Program-made: the position numbers and the translations under genes | Shown: one piece after another, positions 19,434 through 27,465 of the stretch | Position numbering within the stretch: position 1 is the stretch's first letter | Layout: each line of letters starts with the position of its first letter | Notes under the pieces: model-generated | What the model was told of the DNA's origin: nothing | What the model saw: the letters and a program-made list of their open reading frames with translations, nothing else | Database searches by the model: none | Assembly: GCF_003946165.1 (NCBI RefSeq) | Contig: NZ_RHOI01000002.1 | Location: forward strand, 62,001 to 126,000 | DNA from: Lacticaseibacillus baoqingensis | GTDB lineage: Bacteria; Bacillota; Bacilli; Lactobacillales; Lactobacillaceae | DNA length: 64,000 bases | Direction of reading: 5' to 3'

Positions 19434-19518
19434 CGAAAGCGCTTGATTTATCGGATGTGCAGGACTATATTAGAAACGTGATTTACTTGAAAGAAATAAA
19501 GTTTCTTTTTGAGAAATC
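19434..19518 (+). promoter_or_regulatory. kduD promoter, cre-like site and 39-bp dyad operator
   Basis: TTGATT-17-TATATT (19443-19471) with a cre-like CGAAAGCGCTTGAT overlapping the -35. Downstream, 19480-19518 is a dyad GATTT-n5-AAAGAAA-n5-TTTCTTT-n5-AAATC, 12 of 19 position pairs matched and all in the arms. It lies between -10 and the Shine-Dalgarno, a repressor position; the nearby IclR-type regulator is the natural candidate. Confidence 0.6.
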
Positions 19519-19560
19519 AACTGCTGTTTACGCATTCAACAAATAAAGGAGAGACTCACA

Positions 19561-20382
19561 TTGGTATTGAATCAATCTGCAGAAGAAATTAAGGCAAACG
19601 AAGCCGCTTTGGACCAGTTCAACATGGACTTCTTCAGCCTTAAAGGCAAAGTTGCGATCATCACTGGCGGGAACACTGGCTTAGGCCAAGGTTACGCAGT
19701 CGCATTGGCAGAAGCCGGCGCGGATATTTTCATCCCGACTTTTGGTCAAGACGAATGGGACAACACGCGTGAAATGATCGAAAAGCGCGGTCGCAAAGTC
19801 GAATTCATGGACGTCGACCTCACCCAAGCAGGGATCGCTGATAAAGTCATCGCCAAGGCCCTTGAATTATTTGGCCACATCGACATCTTGATCAACAACG
19901 CTGGGATGATCAAGCGCAACCCGATCCTTGAATCCAAAGATTCCGACTGGGACAAGGTGATCAACATCAACTTGAACGCCGTTTATCACATGTCCATGGC
20001 CGCTTCTAAGGAATTTGCTAAGCAAAAGTCTGGCAAGATCATCAACATCGGTTCCATGCTTTCCTTCCAAGGTGGCAAGTTCATTCCTTCTTACACCGCT
20101 TCTAAGCATGGCGTTGCCGGTTTGACCAAGTCCTTCGCTTCTGAAATGGGTGCTTATGGCGTCCAAGTCAATGCGATCGCACCTGGTTACATCAAGACTG
20201 CCAACACCGCACCGATCCGTGCTGACAAGCAGCGCAACGACGAGATTTTAGGCCGGATCCCTGCAGGCCACTGGGCAGAACCTTCCGAATTAATGGGCGT
20301 TGCGGTCTTCTTGGCTTCCAAGGCGGCTGATTATGTCAATGGTCACATCTTGGCTGTTGATGGCGGCTACTTAGTTCGTTAA
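19561..20382 (+). CDS. kduD: 2-deoxy-D-gluconate 3-dehydrogenase (SDR)
   Basis: Short-chain dehydrogenase that interconverts 2,5-diketo-3-deoxygluconate and KDG. 273 residues; TGGNTGLGQGYA coenzyme motif, NNAG, and catalytic S-Y-K with YTASKHG. TTG start at 19561 is favoured because AAAGGAGA lies nine nt upstream; the next ATG (codon 22) has no ribosome site. No kduI isomerase or KDG transporter is seen nearby. Confidence 0.9.
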   Translation: MVLNQSAEEIKANEAALDQFNMDFFSLKGKVAIITGGNTGLGQGYAVALAEAGADIFIPTFGQDEWDNTREMIEKRGRKVEFMDVDLTQAGIADKVIAKALELFGHIDILINNAGMIKRNPILESKDSDWDKVININLNAVYHMSMAASKEFAKQKSGKIINIGSMLSFQGGKFIPSYTASKHGVAGLTKSFASEMGAYGVQVNAIAPGYIKTANTAPIRADKQRNDEILGRIPAGHWAEPSELMGVAVFLASKAADYVNGHILAVDGGYLVR

Positions 20383-20433
20383 ACCTAACCATCCTTTCTT
20401 ACGTCGAATCATCTGCAAATTTGAGCGTTTGCG

Positions 20434-20465
20434 AGCTCCTGGAATTCGTCCGGGAGCTTTTTTAT
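20434..20465 (+). terminator. Terminator after kduD
   Basis: Nine-bp stem beginning AGCTCCTGG and ending CCGGGAGCT with a seven-nt loop, then seven Ts. Confidence 0.9.
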
Positions 20466-20535
20466 TGCTCACGATCACCCCTCGGTGTATGATAGATGGT
20501 ATAATTTCTATATCGTAAACGCAGGAGAAAGAAAA

Positions 20536-21291
20536 ATGATTGACGAAAAGCTTTATGGTACGGCTTTGATCAAGGGGAAGGCCATTTTAGACTTCATCCT
20601 CGCTTGTGATCATGCCCCAACTTTGGCTGAGATCACCGCTGGCACCGCCGCATCCAAACCAACGACCTTAAAGTTACTAACGACCTTGTCCGCCTTGCAA
20701 CTGGTTCGGCGCGAAGAAGTGGGTAAACGCTACTACCTCGGCACCCAAATGCTGAGTTATGGTGAAAAGGCCGCCGATTCATTCGACATCACGGCATTAG
20801 CCCGGCCATATCTGCAACAGTTGCGAGACGAAACCGGCGAAACGGTCAACCTAGGCGTCGTCAGTGACGGCCATATCGTGTTGATCGAAAAGCTCGAAAC
20901 GCCGAATAGTATCAAGTTGCGGTCGGTGATCGGCGGGACGATGCATATGTATTCATCGGCAATGGGCAAGGCGATCTTAGCCGAGTATCAAGCGCCTTTG
21001 TTGAGCCAATATTTTGCCCATCATGAGCTGAAACATGTCACCGCGCACACCTTGACCACGCAAGCGGCTTTGCGCGCGGATCTAAAAACCGTGGCCCAAA
21101 CTGGCGTTGGCATCGATGATGAAGAAACCGAACCGGGCGTCTTTTGTATTGGTGCAGCATTGAAACGCAATGCGCACATTATGGGGGCTTTTTCTGTGAG
21201 CTCACCCAAGTATCGCCTCACCCCTGAGCGCTGCGATGAATTTGTGCAGGCGATCTTGCACACGCAACAAGCCATCGAAAGTAAATTCTAA
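20536..21291 (+). CDS. IclR-family transcriptional regulator (KdgR-like)
   Basis: 251 residues from ATG 20536 (GGAGAAAG upstream). N-terminal winged helix (TLAEITAGTAASKPTTLKLLTTL, recognition helix), C-terminal IclR effector domain from ~residue 80 with MYSSAMGKAILAE and IDDEETEPGVFCIG. Position directly after kduD suggests control of the KDG genes by a pathway intermediate. TATAAT at 20500-20505 is a likely -10. Confidence 0.85.
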   Translation: MIDEKLYGTALIKGKAILDFILACDHAPTLAEITAGTAASKPTTLKLLTTLSALQLVRREEVGKRYYLGTQMLSYGEKAADSFDITALARPYLQQLRDETGETVNLGVVSDGHIVLIEKLETPNSIKLRSVIGGTMHMYSSAMGKAILAEYQAPLLSQYFAHHELKHVTAHTLTTQAALRADLKTVAQTGVGIDDEETEPGVFCIGAALKRNAHIMGAFSVSSPKYRLTPERCDEFVQAILHTQQAIESKF

Positions 21292-21316
21292 CCACCGGTT
21301 GAGCGTTTAGACCATC

Positions 21317-21375
21317 ACAAAAACGTCCGCAGACTGCGATCCATTCTTGGAATCGTCGTCTGCGGACGTTTTTAT
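21317..21375. terminator. Bidirectional terminator, IclR gene / second kinase
   Basis: Thirteen-bp stem AACGTCCGCAGAC / GTCTGCGGACGTT with inner GAT..ATC pairing; A- and T-runs on both flanks between convergent genes. Confidence 0.92.
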
Positions 21376-21386
21376 CTGGCCATGAC

Positions 21387-22364
21387 TTAGTCAACGAGCT
21401 GATCGACTGAGCTGGCATTTGCTTGCATGAAGGCTGCCAAGGCCGCTGGTGTGGGATAGCCATCGTTATCGCCTGGGTGTTGCACCGCGATCGCCCCCAC
21501 GGCGTTGGCCCGCTGTACAGCTTCTACCAGTGGCAAGTCGTCAAGGATGCCGGTCAACAAACCTAAAGCGAAGCCGTCACCAGCGCCAACCGTATCGACC
21601 ACATGGTCAACATGAAAACCTGGAACCATAGTGGTTTGCCCGGCTTTAGTTTTGACCAATGCGCCTGCTGGGCCTAGTTTGACCACAACTGCTTGGCAAT
21701 TTTTTCCTTGCGTCAGGTAAAAATCAGCGATTGCTTCCGGGTCACGCGTTTTGGCTAACTGTTCGCCTTCACCGATCCCTGGTAAAACGATCGTCGCTTC
21801 GCGAGCCAGCGCATTTAATGTGGTCACCATTGTCTCGTGATCCGGCCATAAGCTGGGCCGGATATTGGGATCAAACGTAAATGGGATGTGGTGGGCTTGC
21901 AGCATTAATATCAACTGCTGCACAGTGGCTAATGCCTGGTAGGAAATCGCCGGATATATCCCGGTCAAATGTGCCCAGCGCACCCCAGTCAAATCAACTT
22001 GCCGCAAACTCGTCGGCGTCATGTGTGCTGCGGCCGAGCCAGCGCGAAAATAAGCCGTCGCCGGGTCGCCATGGCTGACTTTATTCTTGAACTGCAACCC
22101 GGTCCAATGCGCCGGTGATTGCGTTAAATAATCGATCCCGACATGGTTGGCCTGCAGCTGCTCGCGAATAAAATCCCCAAACGCATCTTGGCCCACCTGC
22201 GACAAATATTGCACACTATGGCCCAATCTGGCTGTCCCGACTGCGACATTGACCTCTGCGCCTGCTAAATACTTTTGAAAATGCGTCGCGGTCGTAAGAC
22301 TCTCATCTAGGTCTGTGGCAGCAAATAAGGTGATCGGCTCACCGATCGTTAGTAGTTCACTCAT
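21387..22364 (-). CDS. PfkB-family sugar kinase, second KDG-kinase candidate
   Basis: 325 residues; N-terminal GEPITLFAA and YLAGAEVNVAVG, C-terminal VDTVGAGDGFALG with the catalytic Asp. Closest in pattern to KdgK-type kinases but the substrate is uncertain. It differs clearly from the 17479 kinase. ATG with GGCGGG upstream; transcribed from its own promoter with a LacI-type operator (22480-22503), next to the LacI-family gene. Confidence 0.8.
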   Translation of the reverse strand: MSELLTIGEPITLFAATDLDESLTTATHFQKYLAGAEVNVAVGTARLGHSVQYLSQVGQDAFGDFIREQLQANHVGIDYLTQSPAHWTGLQFKNKVSHGDPATAYFRAGSAAAHMTPTSLRQVDLTGVRWAHLTGIYPAISYQALATVQQLILMLQAHHIPFTFDPNIRPSLWPDHETMVTTLNALAREATIVLPGIGEGEQLAKTRDPEAIADFYLTQGKNCQAVVVKLGPAGALVKTKAGQTTMVPGFHVDHVVDTVGAGDGFALGLLTGILDDLPLVEAVQRANAVGAIAVQHPGDNDGYPTPAALAAFMQANASSVDQLVD

Positions 22365-22384
22365 CGTATTAACCCGCCTTTCGC

Positions 22385-22453
22385 CGTAAGCGATTACATC
22401 TGTTTCAACGCCGACATCTCGACTCTACGGCAAGCCGAGAAGCGGTTGAAACA
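22385..22453 (-). promoter_or_regulatory. Kinase leader: cre site plus two-tier hairpin
   Basis: CGTAAGCGATTACA (22385-22398) matches the cre consensus at 13 of 14 positions and lies just upstream of the ribosome site. Next to it, 22401-22453 has 9-bp arms TGTTTCAAC / GTTGAAACA with an inner TCTCG / CGAGA stem and no U-run, so it is not a terminator. Confidence 0.6.
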
Positions 22454-22479
22454 TGAGAGAAATGATCGTTCGTACACGG

Positions 22480-22538
22480 ATTGGGGAAATCGGTTTCCCC
22501 AATAACTTAACTATAAGGCGGCGACCCCATAAAGTCAA
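22480..22538 (-). promoter_or_regulatory. Kinase promoter with LacI-type operator
   Basis: Minus-strand TTGACT (22533-22538), 17 nt, TATAGT (22510-22515). Directly downstream a 24-bp palindrome (22480-22503) has arms ATTGGGGAAA and TTTCCCCAAT around a CG centre, typical of LacI-family operators. Confidence 0.85.
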
Positions 22539-22553
22539 CCGCCTTGCACTGTT

Positions 22554-23543
22554 CTATAACGATTCACGGATATGCACTTCCGCAGGGACTTCAGTACGCC
22601 CAACGAAAACTTCTTTGCCTGCGATCAATTGTTCCAGCCGCAGCGCGACTTCGCGACCGATCTTCTCCGGGTTTTGATTGACAACGGCCAGTGGCGGGTT
22701 CGCCAATTCCCCCCAATTCCAATCATCATACCCGCACAATCCCACTTGCTTTGGCACCGCGATCTGTTGTTGCTGCAGCCAGCGCAATGCCGCCATCAAT
22801 AAGATCCCATTCGTGGCAAAAATCACTGACTTCATGCTTTGCGCAGCATCCAAAGCGGCCCGCAACCCAGACACATCATCTGCATCCTCAACTTCTAATA
22901 AGTTGATCGGGATATTGGCGCCGCGGCATACCGCGGCAAATGCGCGGTAACGCTCATACCGTACCGTCGCTTGATCCACCGGATGCGACAAGACGATGAC
23001 ATTTTGATACCCTTTTTCCAAGGCTGCTTGCGCCAACAATTTACCAGAAGCCGTGTCATTGGACGTCACGCAAGGAAACAACAGCGGCCGCAACAAGCGG
23101 TCGACTAACACGACAGGGACCCCAGCGTCCTTTAAAAATTGATAGCCGCTGGCATCTGGACGTGCCGGTTGCAAAATGATCCCGTCGACATTTTGCGACA
23201 GCAGGTTTTTGATCGCCACCGTTTCTTGTTGCGGATCTTCACCGCCATCAGCGATCAAAATCTGATCTTGCCGTGTGCGGGTGACACCAGAAATCCCCTT
23301 GATCAAAAAAGTCGAATAAACGTTAGACACATCCCCGACGACCACCCCGATTTGGTGAGAACGTTTGGATTTTAAAGCACTCGCATTATAATTTGGGACG
23401 TAGCCTAAGTCTGCGATCACCGCTTTGATCTTGCGGCGGGTCGCTAAAGACATCCGCTCAAAGCGACCATTCAAGTAGCGCGAAACTGTCGCCTTGGAAA
23501 CGCCGGCGGCTTTTGCCACGTCATTGATTGTGTATTTTGCCAT
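22554..23543 (-). CDS. LacI-family transcriptional repressor
   Basis: 329 residues; N-terminal HTH (YTINDVAKAAGVSKATVSRYLNGR) and periplasmic-binding-like effector domain. Resembles B. subtilis KdgR in order and context. ATG with GAGGAG upstream. The promoter and operator of the adjacent kinase begin 16 nt past its stop, so kinase and repressor can be expressed separately; the operator is the likely target. Confidence 0.9.
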   Translation of the reverse strand: MAKYTINDVAKAAGVSKATVSRYLNGRFERMSLATRRKIKAVIADLGYVPNYNASALKSKRSHQIGVVVGDVSNVYSTFLIKGISGVTRTRQDQILIADGGEDPQQETVAIKNLLSQNVDGIILQPARPDASGYQFLKDAGVPVVLVDRLLRPLLFPCVTSNDTASGKLLAQAALEKGYQNVIVLSHPVDQATVRYERYRAFAAVCRGANIPINLLEVEDADDVSGLRAALDAAQSMKSVIFATNGILLMAALRWLQQQQIAVPKQVGLCGYDDWNWGELANPPLAVVNQNPEKIGREVALRLEQLIAGKEVFVGRTEVPAEVHIRESL

Positions 23544-23576
23544 CTATGCTCCTCATTTCGCCATGTTGTTAATGTT

Positions 23577-23605
23577 ATTGTACACTTAATGACCGCATTC
23601 TTGAA
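23577..23605 (-). promoter_or_regulatory. LacI gene promoter candidate
   Basis: Minus-strand TTCAAG-17-TACAAT about 35 nt before the start. Confidence 0.45.
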
Positions 23606-23618
23606 ACCGGTATCCCAA

Positions 23619-23647
23619 TTGCATCCCGCAAGCGCTTCCGGTACAGT
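23619..23647 (+). promoter_or_regulatory. NUDIX gene promoter candidate with cre-like spacer
   Basis: TTGCAT-17-TACAGT; the spacer holds CGCAAGCGCTTCCG (12 of 14 to cre). Confidence 0.45.
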
Positions 23648-23669
23648 GAAAACAGAAAGGAATGATTCG

Positions 23670-24122
23670 ATGACTTATGGGTATATCAAACAATTACGGG
23701 CACTCGTTGGACACACCCCACTGATCCTCAACTGCACCGCTGGCATTTTAGTGAATGAACGCAAGGAAGTGTTATTGAATCTCCGCACCGACACCCGTAA
23801 CTGGAGTTTACCCGGCGGCTATCTTGAATATGGCGAAACTTACGCCGACTGTTTAACGCGCGAATATAAAGAAGACAGCGGCTTAGACGTGAAAATCGTC
23901 CGCGAGCTGCACTTGTTTGATCGCGGCGAAACGCGCTACCCCAATGGTGATGTGGCGCAAACGATCGCCATGCTGTATTTGGTGCAGCCTGTCGGCGGGG
24001 CCCTATTGACCACCGCAACGGAGGAAACTTTGGCACTGAAATATTGGCCTTTTAACGCACTGCCGCCTTTATTGAATCAACAAAATGCCGATATGCTGGC
24101 TTTTGCTGCTGCCCATATTTAA
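23670..24122 (+). CDS. NUDIX hydrolase
   Basis: 150 residues from ATG 23670 (AAAGGAA upstream). The Nudix box runs GYLEYGETYADCLTREYKED followed by SGL: the usual REUXEEXGU is present with the last Glu of EE replaced by Asp, a conservative change at a metal-binding position. Substrate unknown; such stand-alone enzymes clear modified nucleotides or nucleotide sugars. Confidence 0.88.
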   Translation: MTYGYIKQLRALVGHTPLILNCTAGILVNERKEVLLNLRTDTRNWSLPGGYLEYGETYADCLTREYKEDSGLDVKIVRELHLFDRGETRYPNGDVAQTIAMLYLVQPVGGALLTTATEETLALKYWPFNALPPLLNQQNADMLAFAAAHI

Positions 24123-24183
24123 GGATAAGGTTAGTCTGCCCTTAATCAATGGCGCTTAATAGCGGTGGAAATAAACTTAGCTG

Positions 24184-24219
24184 ACACGAAACCCGTATCT
24201 GGGATTCGTGTTTTTTTAT
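24184..24219 (+). terminator. Terminator after the NUDIX gene
   Basis: CACGAAACCC / GGGATTCGTG stem with a six-nt loop then eight Ts. Confidence 0.88.
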
Positions 24220-24260
24220 TGTATAAGCCTATATAAAGGTACGAATATAGGGAATAAAAG

Positions 24261-24310
24261 ATTAGGTAGTGCTAATTTCCACTTTACTTATGGAAAAATT
24301 CGGGTACACT
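24261..24310 (+). promoter_or_regulatory. mntH promoter with MntR/DtxR-like dyad
   Basis: TTTACT-16-TACACT (24283-24310). Just upstream ATTAGGTAGTGCTAAT (24261-24276) is an inverted repeat with TTAG/CTAA arms, like DtxR/MntR-family operators. Confidence 0.5.
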
Positions 24311-24341
24311 AAAAGTGTCATTTGAAAGGAGTGTGTTGACA

Positions 24342-25952
24342 TTGAAAAACCAACAAAATGACCCTAAACGGCATAAACTGATCGAGTATGCCAATGGCCC
24401 GTCGCTGGAAGAGATCAACGGTACCGTTGAGGTGCCAAAAGACAAAGGGTTTTGGCGCACCTTATTGGCTTATTCGGGACCTGGCGCATTAGTCGCCGTC
24501 GGGTATATGGATCCTGGCAATTGGTCGACCAGCATCACTGGGGGCCAAAATTTCCAATACTTACTGATGTCTGTCATCTTGGTTTCCAGTTTAATCGCCA
24601 TGCTATTGCAGTACATGGCGGCTAAACTGGGAATTGTCACCCAAATGGACCTCGCCCAAGCGATTCGCGCCCGGACGAGCAAGGCATTAGGCATCATTTT
24701 ATGGATCATGACCGAATTTGCCATCATGGCGACGGATATCGCGGAAGTCATCGGCGCGGCTATTGCGTTATATCTGCTATTCAATATTCCCCTGGTCATC
24801 GCCGTTTTCATTACCGTTTTTGACGTCTTGCTCTTATTGCTGTTAACAAAAATCGGGTTCCGCAAGATCGAAGCGATCGTCGTTTGCCTGATCTTAGTGA
24901 TCTTGCTGGTTTTCGTCTACCAAGTGGCGTTATCTGACCCAGACTGGGGCGGCGTGATCAAGGGCTTGATTCCTTCAGCCGCAACCATTGCCAGTCACCC
25001 GAGTGTCGCTGGGATGAACCCGCTTTCCGGAGCGCTAGGGATCATTGGCGCGACGGTGATGCCGCACAATTTGTATCTGCACTCGGCAATTTCACAAACA
25101 CGCAAGATCGATCACAGCGATGATGATGCCGTGGCCCAAGCGGTGCGCTTTTCTGCTTGGGATTCTAACATCCAATTATCCTTAGCCTTCATCGTGAACT
25201 CGCTGCTTTTGATCATGGGAGTTGCCGTCTTCAAATCTGGCGCCGTGAAGGATCCTTCCTTCTTCGGCTTGTATGAGGCCCTCTCGAACACTTCAATGTT
25301 GTCTAATAGTGTGTTGATCGCTGTCGCTAAGTCTGGGGTACTTTCTGTCTTGTTTGCCGTCGCCTTGTTGGCCAGCGGGCAAAATTCGACCATCACTGGT
25401 ACTTTGACTGGTCAAGTGATCATGGAAGGTTTCGTGCACATGCGCATGCCGTTATGGGCCCGGCGCTTGGTCACCCGGTTGATCTCGGTCATTCCGGTGT
25501 TGATCTGTGTGGCGTCAACTTCCCGCTTAAGCGTGATCGATCAACATACCGCTTTGAATAATTTAATGAATAATTCGCAGGTCTTCTTGGCCTTCGCCTT
25601 ACCGTTTTCCATGTTGCCATTGTTATTGATGACCGATTCCAAAGCCGAAATGAGTGACCGCTTCAAAAATGTGCTCTGGGTCAAGATTTGCGGCTGGATC
25701 TCGGTGATCGGGTTGACTTATCTTAACTTGATCGGGCTGCCCGATTCTTTTGCCGGCTTCTTAGGTGATCATGCCTCTGCGGCGGAAATCAACATGGCGC
25801 ATCTCGCCGCTTATGTCGCGATCGTGTTAGTCCTCGCCTTGCTGGCATGGTGTACGGTAGACTTATATCATGGGGATAAGCGCCTAGCACAGGCGCAAAA
25901 AGCCAGCGGTGCCACGCACGCAATGCCAACTTATGCAGGAGGACAAGACTGA
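24342..25952 (+). CDS. mntH: NRAMP-family manganese transporter
   Basis: Proton-coupled Mn2+ (Fe2+) importer of the membrane, with 11 or more transmembrane helices in 536 residues. Metal-site motifs are present: DPGNW in helix 1 (GYMDPGNWSTS) and MPHNLYLHS in helix 6. Start chosen at TTG 24342, 10 nt after AAAGGAG; GTG 24333 and TTG 24336 are too close to it. The usp gene overlaps its stop by 1 nt. Lactobacilli accumulate Mn in place of superoxide dismutase. Confidence 0.95.
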   Translation: MKNQQNDPKRHKLIEYANGPSLEEINGTVEVPKDKGFWRTLLAYSGPGALVAVGYMDPGNWSTSITGGQNFQYLLMSVILVSSLIAMLLQYMAAKLGIVTQMDLAQAIRARTSKALGIILWIMTEFAIMATDIAEVIGAAIALYLLFNIPLVIAVFITVFDVLLLLLLTKIGFRKIEAIVVCLILVILLVFVYQVALSDPDWGGVIKGLIPSAATIASHPSVAGMNPLSGALGIIGATVMPHNLYLHSAISQTRKIDHSDDDAVAQAVRFSAWDSNIQLSLAFIVNSLLLIMGVAVFKSGAVKDPSFFGLYEALSNTSMLSNSVLIAVAKSGVLSVLFAVALLASGQNSTITGTLTGQVIMEGFVHMRMPLWARRLVTRLISVIPVLICVASTSRLSVIDQHTALNNLMNNSQVFLAFALPFSMLPLLLMTDSKAEMSDRFKNVLWVKICGWISVIGLTYLNLIGLPDSFAGFLGDHASAAEINMAHLAAYVAIVLVLALLAWCTVDLYHGDKRLAQAQKASGATHAMPTYAGGQD

Positions 25953-26389
25953 TGACGAGCAAAGATTACCAAAAGATATTAGTAGGGGTAGACGATTCAG
26001 CAGATGCGTTAGCGGCTTTTCGGTATGCGATCCATCGTGCCAAAGCTGACCATGCCGCATTGATCATCACCAGCATCCTGGAATCTGATGATTACTCCGT
26101 TTACCAAGCGTTGAACAAAGATTATGTCCATGGTGAACGCGCGGAGTTAGAACGCCATATTCAAGAATATCGCCACTTAGCCGAAAAAGCTGGGATCCAA
26201 GACGTGCGCGCTGTGATCGCAGAAGGCGACCCTGGTGAAACCATTGTTAAAACCCTGATCCCGAAATACCAACCGGATTTGTTGATCATCGGTGCTGAAG
26301 CCAAAAAAGGCCTCAAAAGACATTTTGGCAGCCAAGCGGCCTATATGGCCAAGTACGCCCCGATCTCTGTATTAGTCGTGCGCGAATAA
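25952..26389 (+). CDS. Universal stress protein (UspA family)
   Basis: 145 residues, one Usp domain: KILVGVDDSADA strand and LLIIGAEAKKGLKRHFGSQA near the C-terminus. The ATP-binding pattern G-2x-G-9x-G(S/T) is altered, with Ala at the second glycine, so ATP binding is uncertain. ATG overlaps the mntH TGA (25952), implying coupled translation and a role tied to manganese uptake. Confidence 0.9.
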   Translation: MTSKDYQKILVGVDDSADALAAFRYAIHRAKADHAALIITSILESDDYSVYQALNKDYVHGERAELERHIQEYRHLAEKAGIQDVRAVIAEGDPGETIVKTLIPKYQPDLLIIGAEAKKGLKRHFGSQAAYMAKYAPISVLVVRE

Positions 26390-26414
26390 GTGCGCTTTGC
26401 ACGCAATCGAGCCA

Positions 26415-26458
26415 AAAACAGGCTTCAAGCACAATGGATCGTGCTTGAAGCCTGTTTT
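26415..26458. terminator. Bidirectional terminator usp / Dps-like gene
   Basis: AAAACAGGCTTCAAGCAC / GTGCTTGAAGCCTGTTTT, 18-bp perfect stem with an eight-nt loop. Confidence 0.95.
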
Positions 26459-26488
26459 GATGTGAGTTCGATCAACTATTGACCAAAC

Positions 26489-27043
26489 CTAATCGTCATC
26501 GTCGTCATCGTCTTCTTCAACTAAGCCTTCCCAAGCGGTCTTGCCTAAAAGCGCCTGCAATTGTCGAATGTTGCGATTGTTTGCGCCGCGCAGTTTCGTC
26601 AAGTAAGCCGCCATGGCTGGGCGTTCTTCTCGTTGTGCCAACTTGATCGCCCGATCGATGAACAGATTGGCAAAAGTCAGATCATGCGCCGTCGTATCGA
26701 TCATCGTGTCTGCAGATTCATATTTCAATCGCGGTTCTTCTTCGATCTTCGTATACCGGGTATATTCATCGACTGTACTTGGCGGCAGTTGATTTTCGTC
26801 TAATAACACCGCACCCAACTCATCGATCTGCGCGCGATTTTGGGCGATCAGCGCTTGATAAAGGTGCTGCAACGCTAAAGTTTGTGGTCCTTTAACAAAC
26901 CAGAGAATTTGATGATATTTGACATCCAGATACCACATATTCGCCACGATATGTCCGGTCATGGCCCCAGCGGTGGGCTTGTGATGGTCGAGATCGGCTT
27001 GCTTTACTTCTGCTTGATATTGCGCTTCAATCGTTTCATTCAT
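26489..27043 (-). CDS. Dps-like protein with degenerate ferroxidase site and poly-Asp tail
   Basis: 184 residues of ferritin/Dps-like four-helix type, recognisable by WFVKGPQTLALQH and DEYTRYTKIEEEP. Compared with Dps, the His before the WxVKGP tryptophan is Leu, the His 12 residues later is Gln, the Asp four further on is Gln, and the final Glu is Ala; only the Asp of IDEL is kept. Thus four of five expected iron ligands are gone. The C-terminus ends EEDDDDDDD. Cotranscribed with copZ 11 nt upstream. May bind metal or DNA without oxidising iron. Confidence 0.82.
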   Translation of the reverse strand: MNETIEAQYQAEVKQADLDHHKPTAGAMTGHIVANMWYLDVKYHQILWFVKGPQTLALQHLYQALIAQNRAQIDELGAVLLDENQLPPSTVDEYTRYTKIEEEPRLKYESADTMIDTTAHDLTFANLFIDRAIKLAQREERPAMAAYLTKLRGANNRNIRQLQALLGKTAWEGLVEEDDDDDDD

Positions 27044-27054
27044 TGGTTTTCCCC

Positions 27055-27285
27055 CTATAGATCCTTCACTTTGACTTTTTGGACTTCGTAGCCAAGTTTG
27101 GTGACGACGTCTGCTAATTGTTCTGCTGAGTTTTGACTGTCATCAAAATCTGCTTTCACTTTAGCAGCATTGAAGAGGACTTTAACATTTGCGACCCCTG
27201 GTTGCTGCTTAACTGCAGATTCGATTTTAGTCAAGCACGACGGGCAGGTCAGTGCATCTAGTTGTAAGGTAACTTTCTTCGTCAT
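27055..27285 (-). CDS. copZ: Copper chaperone / heavy-metal-associated domain protein
   Basis: 76 residues, one HMA domain (ferredoxin-like fold). Metal-binding motif LTCPSC at residues 12-17. ATG 27285 with GAAGGA upstream. First gene of copZ plus Dps-like operon. No copper ATPase or CopY gene is in the window, so copper is inferred from the family only. Confidence 0.88.
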   Translation of the reverse strand: MTKKVTLQLDALTCPSCLTKIESAVKQQPGVANVKVLFNAAKVKADFDDSQNSAEQLADVVTKLGYEVQKVKVKDL

Positions 27286-27343
27286 GATGATTCCTTCTTT
27301 CTCTTGTTTACAAATACAGTTTACGGCGGGCAGCCGCAATAGA

Positions 27344-27361
27344 ACTTGACCTAAATCAAGT
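27344..27361. promoter_or_regulatory. FNR/FLP-type box upstream of copZ
   Basis: ACTTGACCTAAATCAAGT has perfect 6-bp arms; its core TTGAC-N4-ATCAA differs from the FNR box TTGAT-N4-ATCAA at one base. Lies about 60 nt before copZ and 105 nt before patA. Confidence 0.5.
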
Positions 27362-27465
27362 TTTTGACAAAAGGCTGATTTATTTTTTGCTGCGACGGCG
27401 GTCGATTTGACAAACCTAGCAGCAAAAGCCAAACTAAATGCAATCACAATCCAAAGGAGCGGCCT

